From: Perognathus longimembris pacificus
Lineage: Eukaryota; Chordata; Mammalia; Rodentia; Heteromyidae
Assembly (NCBI RefSeq): GCF_023159225.1
Contig: NC_063181.1
Coordinates: forward strand, 21,540,073 to 21,604,072
Length of the DNA stretch: 64,000 nucleotides
Reading direction: 5' to 3'
A program made the position numbers and the translations under genes. Of the stretch, positions 56,996-64,000 are shown one piece after another. The notes under the pieces were generated by a model, which searched no databases, was not told the origin of the DNA, and saw only the letters and a program-made list of their open reading frames with translations. Each line of letters starts with the position of its first letter. Position 1 is the stretch's first letter.

Positions 56996-57355
56996 CATGG
57001 GTCCATTTTTAAATGCATTAGCCCAGTTACTCTGATATTAGAAATCTTTAAGAGCTTTTACATAGATCACACCTGTTTCATGCAGCTCTCTTGTGCACTG
57101 GCTCACCGCCCAAATACAAGCGATATGCCAAAAAAAACCCTTTTTTCCTTGTTGTCTTTTGTGGCTTTCAGTGTATTCTTTCTTTCTCCGTCTAGTCCAG
57201 CTGCTCTGCTTGTTTAAGTTCCACTATATATCATTTAATCCTTAAGATAGTTTTTCTCATTTCTAAATCTATAGAAAAACATGGCTATTCGCATGTATTG
57301 AATGCTCAGTCAAAGATTGTTGTAATAAAATGGAAAGAATCCAACATGCATTTTT

Positions 57356-57599
57356 GCTATTTTTTTTTCCTGGTCCTCAAGCTTGAATTCGGGGCCTTGG
57401 TGCTGTCCCTGAGCTTTTATGCTCAAGGCTAGTGTTCTACTACTTCAGCTGCCACTTCACTTCTGTCATTTTTAGTGGTTAATTGGAAATCAGATTTCCA
57501 TAATTTTTCCTGGGCTGGCTTTGAGCCATTATCCTCAGGTCTCAGCCTCCTGAGTAGCTATGATTGTTAGGCATGAGGCACAGGTACACAGCTCAGATC
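57356..57599 (-). mobile_element. B1-like/Geo composite SINE, antisense, with target-site duplication
   Basis: CCTGGTCCTCAAGCTTGAATTC, TATGCTCAAGGCTAGTGTTC, TTAGTGGTTAATTGGAAATCAG, CTGGGCTGGCTTTGAGCC, CTCAGGTCTCAGCCTCCTGAG. TGCATTTTT at 57347-57355 recurs at 57600-57608 on the correct sides. Confidence 0.92.
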
Positions 57600-58106
57600 T
57601 GCATTTTTAAGAATTATATGTCATTGCCTATTCTTTATAAATTAAATTTTATTATGATCAATAAAATGTATACTTTCCAGGGTCCTATATTATTCATTTA
57701 TTTGCCATATCTTAGAACAAGAGTAGGGATACAATTAATTTATAAAAATAATTTAGTATGCAAAGCTTATAAAATTACTCTTTCCAAAAGAGGAATAAAA
57801 CTTACTCCCAGGCTTCAAAAAATTAATTATTGGTAAGAAAAATACATGAACATTAAAAAGCAGAAAATTATGAAAATATTTAAATTACTGTTTTGCACAA
57901 TGATCTGTATTAATGTGAAGTAACTTTATCAAGAAAATTGCTTCCTGAGGGGGGAATTTTTAATCATCATTTCAGAGAAATGATTGAAAAATACTGGTAT
58001 TAAAGAAGTAAAAAATCTCTCCAGGTGATGGAAAACTATGGAGAAACATTGAAAAAAAAAGATCATTGTAAAACTTGTTATTTTCTAATGATTGTGTTTG
58101 GGAACT

Positions 58107-58177
58107 GAGGAGAACTTACTGACTTTACCAAGTGATAGATAGGAATTGTGTACCTGGTGCACCAGTAAGTTCTCCTC
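58107..58177. repeat. 15 bp inverted repeat, 41 bp loop
   Basis: GAGGAGAACTTACTG at 58107-58121 is perfectly complementary to 58163-58177, with partial complementarity continuing outwards (GGAAC versus GGTCC). No transposon family recognised. Confidence 0.8.
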
Positions 58178-58189
58178 CTGGTCCCCTAG

Positions 58190-61100
58190 GGTGTTTGGAA
58201 CTTTAAGTAATGGCTTTAGCGCTGTAGGAAGTCTGAGACTTACTTATATGAAATAATATTCAAAATAGTTGAAAATATATGATTTAGTGCCAACACTGGT
58301 TTAATGAATGCACACTGAAATGAATATGTACATAAACTCAATGGGATTTGAAGAACATTTTGCTATGATGAGTTTCATTCAGTGAAGGATAGTTTAGAAG
58401 GGTTTATTGGAAAAAAAATAATGAAAGAAGATGCTATGCAAATACATTTTTTTCACCTCACTGTGAAAACAATCAGGAATCTCGGTGCCCAAGTATTGTA
58501 TATTAAGAAAATATCACATATAACCAACACAATAGTTGAGAGTTTAAATGAGACCTTGTTCATAAAAATTCAGTAGCCATTTCATCAAGGGCTAAAAGTC
58601 AATGAATATTGATGAGAATCATGGAAATGAAAATGATAATGATTTCTGAAAGAAGAGGGTGAAGAATCAGAAGATGAAAAAGGAGAAGGAATAAAGAAAG
58701 GAGAAGACCAGAGAGAGAAAACAAAATGAAATGTATAGTTTTGTAACTGCTTTACGAATTTTAAGATGAATCAGATGGACAAGGGAAGAAAGGGAAAATT
58801 TTTTTTTAAATCATGATGATTAGGGAACAATTTAAGTCAATGGGGGAGCCACAGTGAAGGGTACACATCTTAGAGTTTTCAAAGAAATGTATCATGGCTT
58901 AAATATATGAAATGGTTGCATGATAAAGTAATCAGAGAAAATAGGTAAGTAAAAATGTAGTTGAAGGACTGAACTTTATAGATGAGTGCTACTTTAATAA
59001 ATTCTGTGAATATATGGCAGAAATATTCAATTGGGAATTAAAATGCTAAAAATATATAAGCTCACTGAAACAGATTAGAGCCTCATTTGAGTTGCTAGAA
59101 TTCTAATCCTAAGTCTTGTCTTTACTGCTGATGAGTTCTTCATTAGACTGTTTTCATATTTATTTCCTAGGCTAACTTGTTATAACATGAGTCACTACAG
59201 GACTTAGAAGGTGCTTGCTTTGTTAATATAAAGGGCTTTATTTATATATGTGTGATCAAAAACCTTCACATACATATACGTGCACACTCACAAAAACACA
59301 CAAATCTTTATTTTTTTATCTATGCACCTGCCTTGTCAAAAGCTTTCAGTGAGAAGTAAGTGAGAACATCAATGAAGTCTTGTCTACTGCGGTTACTGTT
59401 ATTATAAAAGTCAACTAGATGCTCTTCTGCCTGAGTTTATTTACATGTCTAGAAAAATATCTCTATCCCTATTAAGAGTGAGGAAGCTGAGCTGGTTTCC
59501 AGAAAGTACAATTTCCAACCAAATAATCCTATGATGCATGTTGCATGTCCCATACACTAACTACAAAGAGCAATAGTTTTCTTTTTTTCTTACCTCAGAT
59601 GATCTATTGCCTTCTCCCACAGACAGGCATAAACATAGCTGATTTAAATCTTGCCTTTCAGTATTGGAGTCCTTTTTTTTCTACTAAGTAAATCTAAGGC
59701 AAAGATCCAAAAATTTTAAACAGGAAACATCTTTGTTTATAAACCAGTTCAGGCCTCTTTTCAATGAGTAAATGTATAAAGAATTGTGTTTATCTATAAA
59801 CCATTAAAAGAGATACAATGAACCATACTGGTTATATGCCAGTCATATCAAAAGTGATGTGTGCTTCTTAATGGAAAAATTTGAAATTAATGAAATATTT
59901 TTTATTATTAATGGAGACTGTTAAATGCCATTTCCCATTCTGAGTTTATTCCTTCTCAATTATTTACTTCCTTTCACATAGAAGTTCTTTTAAATAACTT
60001 TGAATAAATGACACACACTATGGCCATCTCCTGAAATAGAGATCCTGGAGAAAAAAAAGTATATTTTTATCCCTAAGAAAATATCCATTTTGTTAAATAA
60101 TTTACATTTTTGGCAGTGTCTACTTATATTTAAGGACTACTTAGAGTTTTCTGGTTATATTTAAAGATTATCATATATAAATTAGCACTTCTTGAGGGTT
60201 CAAGATGTTATGATAAAAACCATAAATGATTTAAATCTACAGAATTCCACTACCACATTAAATTTAAAGAAGGGAATGTTCTGTGACATCAAAAATAACA
60301 ACAATCAGAAGAATCAGGGTAACACATCGGTATTTCTATAAAGTGATTGCTAATATGATTGATTCATTTAGAAAATTATTTAAAATTTATGTATTTATTT
60401 GTCACATTTATTTCCTGTGGCATCATAGTACTAGATTGGCTTTAAGTATTATCTGACAAGGATCACATGAGAATTTCTTAAGATAAGAATTACATATTAT
60501 AAAATAAATATAGTATCTGGTTTCTTAATTTAATGATTTTAAATTAAAAATAGCAATTTTTTAAACCTTAAAAACTCAGTAAGCATATACATCATAAATT
60601 TAGAGATTTAACTTACTTTGAATATATTTGGGATGCTTAAAAGTATAAACATGTATTTTAATACATTTGTGGAACTTGGAATGAGTAAAGGGAATATGTA
60701 TTTCACTTGAATACTTAGTGTTTGTGCTTAAGTAAATTATTAAGCATACAATTTAACATAAACTGGAGAAGTGCTTAAAATCACATAGGCATACTAATCA
60801 TGAAAAAAATACCTTTCAGAGCAGAGACAGTAAACACAATATTTGAAAATTGCCTTTTAAAAATTTATAACACATTTCACATAACAAGTGTTGCAATAAA
60901 GTTTTTATTGCAAAAACTTAATACAGAATTAGGTCATTCATAAATCTGCTGCAATTAATGTTTCAGGACAAAATAAATGTAAAGACCTGCTATTCCTTTA
61001 ACAAATGCCCAAGTCATAAAATACTTATGTTATAAATCTCTTCCTAAAGGAAAGATCTTTTTGATAAAATTTCATTTTTTTACCTAAAAGACATATTTAT

Positions 61101-61860
61101 TCACATTTTATGTACTTTCCTAAAATCATCCTAGATAACATAAAATTTGACATTTGTATTTCCTTAGCATATGTGACGAAAAGCTGAATTTTTAAAGCAG
61201 AGTAGAACAAAAAATTCTTAGCATACGCTATTATTTTTCCTCATTTGCACAATATCAGAGTCATGAGTAGTTGAGCTAAGCTTGTCTTGGAGTGAGTTTG
61301 CCTTGAAAAGAATGAATGAAAGAAAATGTGTATCCACTGTCTGCAAATCAAAAAAGATTATACAGGGCAGTGTGGGTAAAGGTGTGTATATTTTTCCAAT
61401 ATTATGCTTCAATTGCATTATTTACAGAATTTGAGAGAATATGCACTAAGTCTGACAAACAAGTACAACAGGCTTCTACTTGAAATTATAGAAGTAACTC
61501 ACAAGAATTTTAGGTTAGCATTTAAAGTTTTTTTCCATTTTAAATTTCTAATATTCAGAAAAAAGCAATTCTAATGCCCATATCAGTATGTCATTTATCA
61601 TATTTCACAGGATTTTATTTATATTTCATATTTCATCTAGTAAAACCTTGATCTGAACTGTAAGATTGTCGGGCTTTAAAACTGTCAATAATTTTTAACT
61701 GGAATGCCACATGGTCTATCATTGATGGGTTCATCAATAAATAGCAAGAAAATAAGTGATTTGGGCTTCTAAATGAAATAAGAAACATATTTGAACCAGA
61801 GAGATTTTATATAATGTAAGTATTTTTAAAAAGACTGATAAAAAGAAGGGTATTTTTTTA
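58190..61860. other. Unique AT-rich DNA
   Basis: Contains a purine-rich stretch (58654-58725) and a very diverged possible L1 tail (58835-58935, 'GAAATGTATCATGGCTTAAATATATGAAATGG'). A MIR-like phrase, AGTGAGGAAGCTGAGCTGG, lies at about 59480-59498. No exon recognised. Confidence 0.45.
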
Positions 61861-61862
61861 AA

Positions 61863-61865
<3 letters not shown>

Positions 61866-61905
<40 letters not shown>
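61866..61905. repeat. (GT)n microsatellite at a SINE tail
   Basis: Pure GT for 40 bp, followed after a few bases by an antisense SINE. Confidence 0.97.
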
Positions 61906-61907
<2 letters not shown>

Positions 61908-61911
61908 TTAT

Positions 61912-62155
61912 TTTTGTGTCCATCCTAGAGTTTGATCTTAGTGCCTGGGCATTGTTCCTGAGCTTTTTTTTTTGCGCAAGGCTAGCCCTTTACTACTTTT
62001 TCCATACTTTACAGTACTTCCAACTTTTTACTAGTTATTTGGAGACAAGAGCCTGAAGGACTTTCTTGCCAAGGCTGCCTTCAAATGGTGATCCTCATAT
62101 CTCACTCTCCTACTTAACTAGGGTTACACATGTGAGACACCAGCACCTGGCTTAA
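61912..62155 (-). mobile_element. B1-like/Geo composite SINE, antisense
   Basis: CATCCTAGAGTTTGATCTTAGTGCCTGGG, GCGCAAGGCTAGCCC, CTAGTTATTTGGAGACAAGAGCC, TGCCAAGGCTGCCTTCAAATGG, AACTAGGGTTACACATGTGAG, CACCAGCACCTGGCTT. Full length, moderately diverged. Confidence 0.88.
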
Positions 62156-62224
62156 ATCAGCATTTTAATTGAAAGGATTTAGAGATTTTATCTAAAATAT
62201 GCCATATAAAGAACCAGACACTAT

Positions 62225-62700
62225 GTTGGTTTGGTTTTTACAGAGATGAACTCAATGATAGAAACTTTTGAATGCAAGTTGTTCATTTGGGAGGTGATCC
62301 CTGATAGTAAGCATACCAAAAGAACACGAGGAAGTACAGACTAGGAAGGAAAGAAGGTATAGTGATGTGTGAATTGGTCTGGTTGGCATGGTATACAACT
62401 AGACCTCTGTCTGGATCAGGAATTCTGGGAGCCAGAAATGGATGACAGAGATTTAAGGCAAAACCTCTGAAATGTACACTCACCTGTTCTGTGTCCATCC
62501 TGGGCTCATTTCTGTGGCATTAATATTATGAGAAAGCAGCTCACCCATCAGCAGCTAGGAGAAGAATTTATTACCTATGCCCATGGTAACCTGGTTTCAG
62601 TCTCTAGAAGTGATTTCTGAGGGAGTATAGACAGAACACCAATGGGGTGGGCAGCATCAGCAAAGATACTGCAGTTCTTGGCTGATTGCTTGAAAGTCTT
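62225..62700 (+). mobile_element. Possible ancient interspersed repeat, family unknown
   Basis: GCAAGTTGTTCATTTGGGAGGTGATCCC and GCAGCTCACCCATCAGCAGCTAGGAGAAGAATT match phrases I associate with an old mammalian repeat whose name I cannot give. Unique DNA is possible. Confidence 0.3.
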
Positions 62701-62887
62701 AATGGAGTTTTTCCACTTGCACTGAACACAAACAAAATGTAAATGGAAATTCTATCATTATCTTCTCTCTTCAATTAGTTCATGTAATGCTTCTTTTTAC
62801 CTTCTATAGAATACATATTACCTTTCAGCAGGTTGAATGAAAATATATTTGAGTATAAGATTTATAAACATTATAATATCTAAATGA

Positions 62888-64000
62888 GGATTCCAGGGAA
62901 CATTCATGAATATAATAAAGACAGTTTATGACAAACCAACAGGAAGCATAACTCTAAATGGTGAAAAACTAAAGCCATTCCCTTTAAAATCAGGAACAAG
63001 GCAGGGATGTCCACTGTCTCCCCTGCTCTTCAACATAGTACTAGAATTCCTAGCCAGAGCAATTAGGCAAGAAGAAAATATAAAGGGAATCCAAATAGGA
63101 AAAGATGAAGTTAAACTTTCTCTCTTCACAGATGACATGATTCTATACCTAAAGAACCCCATAGACTCTACCCTTAATCTACTAGAGCTGATCCAAAACT
63201 ATGGCAAAGTTGTAAGATATAAAATAAACCCTCAAAACTCAACGGCCTTTCTCTATGCTAACAACCCGAAGACCGAGGCTGAAATCAGGAAAGCAACTCC
63301 TTTTGCAATAGACCCCAAAAACATAAAATACCTAGGAATAACCTTAATCAAAGAAGTGAAAGACCTCTGTGATGAGAACTTTAAAGCTTGAAAAATGAAA
63401 TTAAGTCAGAACTAAGGAAATGGAAAAACCTCCCATGCTCCTGGATTGGGAGGATTAATATAATCAAAATGGCAATATTGCCAAAGGCTATCTACAAATT
63501 CAATGCAATACCCATTAATATCCCAACACCATTTTTTGATGAAATAGAGGAAGCAATCCAGAAATTCATATGGAACAATAAAAGACCTAGAATAGCAAAA
63601 AACAATCCTAAGCAGAAAGAACAGTGCTGGAGGAATTACAGTACCCAACTTCAAGCTGTATTATAAATCTATAGTAATAAAACCAGCTTGGTATTGGCAC
63701 CAGAACAGGCCTGAACACCAATGGAACAGAAATGAGGACCCAGAAATGAACCCACAGAACTACGCCTACTTAATCTTTGATAAAGGAGCTAAAACAATAG
63801 TTTGGAAGAAAGATAGTCTCTTTAACAAATGGTGCTGGCAAAAGTGGCTCAACACATGCAACAAACTAAAACTAGATCCTTATATATCACCCTGCACCAA
63901 AATCAATTCCAAATGGATCAAAGACCTCGAAATCAAAACAGACACCCTGAAAACACTAAAGGAAGGAGTAGGAGAAACACTTGGGCTCCTTGGCGCAGGA
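62888..64000 (+). mobile_element. L1, 5'-truncated, running off the right edge
   Basis: L1-like sequence begins at about 62888, inside the reverse-transcriptase part of ORF2, directly after AT-rich unrelated DNA. It continues collinearly to the last base. The right edge overlaps the ORF2 segment of the 27.36-27.45 kb copy (AAAGACCTCGAAAT...CTTGGGCTCCTTGGC), showing both belong to one family. The 3' UTR and tail lie outside the window. Indels are few, so it is probably not very old. Confidence 0.95.
62888..64000 (+). pseudogene. L1 ORF2 reverse-transcriptase fragment, two frameshifts
   Basis: Encodes part of the L1 ORF2 protein (endonuclease/reverse transcriptase that copies L1 RNA at the target site). 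Visible motifs: [18 protein letters not shown] (about 62994-63047), the catalytic block [15 protein letters not shown] (about 63116-63160; L1 and most relatives have FADD or YADD, so A to T precedes the catalytic DD), KYLGITL, then [15 protein letters not shown] and [12 protein letters not shown] one-base loss near 63388 moves the frame from 2 to 1 and a one-base gain in the A-run at 63597-63602 restores frame 2, which is then open to 64000 ([23 protein letters not shown]). The endonuclease domain is absent through 5' truncation. Non-functional. Confidence 0.93.

Noticed and set aside
58835..58935. Possible L1 3' tail
   Set aside because: Resemblance is limited to 'GAAATGTATCATGGCTTAAATATATGAAATGG' and the diagnostic TTTGACAATAAA end is missing, so it is not listed as an element.

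Overview
This 64 kb window is AT-rich nuclear DNA from a rodent. I found no host protein-coding exon, tRNA gene, rRNA gene, CpG island, operon or CRISPR array that I can support. Nearly all recognisable structure is transposon-derived, so the window is best read as intergenic or deep intronic DNA. The lineage call rests on its short retroposons. Seven are dimers of a tRNA-Ala/ID-like left monomer joined to a right monomer ending in a 'GCCAGGGACAGTGCTCAGGCC' type sequence. This matches the IDL-Geo SINE described from Geomyoidea (kangaroo rats, pocket mice, pocket gophers). I therefore infer a geomyoid rodent; the genus cannot be read from this sequence.

Four repeat layers are visible. (1) Ancient mammalian repeats: MER5A-like and MER20-like hAT copies (419-646, 55790-55965), another Charlie-type copy (54345-54480), an L2-like fragment (36465-36640), old L1 tails (21930-22635) and MaLR-internal-like segments (18378-18925, 21070-21430, 46385-46510). 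(2) Old 7SL/B1-like and ID-like SINE relics. (3) About 14 composite SINEs with a B1/7SL-like left half and a Geo-like right half, plus seven ID-Geo dimers. (4) A lineage-specific L1 family with a roughly 500 bp 3' UTR holding a G-rich polypurine tract. It is present as about a dozen short 3' ends, three copies with 5' inversions (22.6, 26.5 and 45.8 kb), and the ORF2 reverse-transcriptase portion of a larger copy that runs off the right edge (62888-64000).

Layout: 1-4 kb is mostly unique DNA with a MER5A-like relic. 4-10 kb holds L1 tails and one SINE. 10-17 kb is nearly repeat-free apart from microsatellites. 17.6-24.4 kb is a dense nested SINE/L1/MaLR block. 24.4-26.5 kb is unique. 26.5-28.05 kb is one inverted L1 insertion with a second L1 inside it. 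28-37 kb is mostly unique. 37-48.7 kb is SINE-rich. 48.7-53 kb is sparse. 53.1-57.6 kb is dense again. 57.6-61.9 kb is mostly unique. The right edge is L1 ORF2.

The most informative observations are mechanistic: target-site duplications for many insertions, twin-priming inversions in all three longer L1 3' fragments, microsatellites growing from SINE tails and linkers, and a composite SINE family sharing its right monomer with ID-Geo. I found no evidence of a new gene system.
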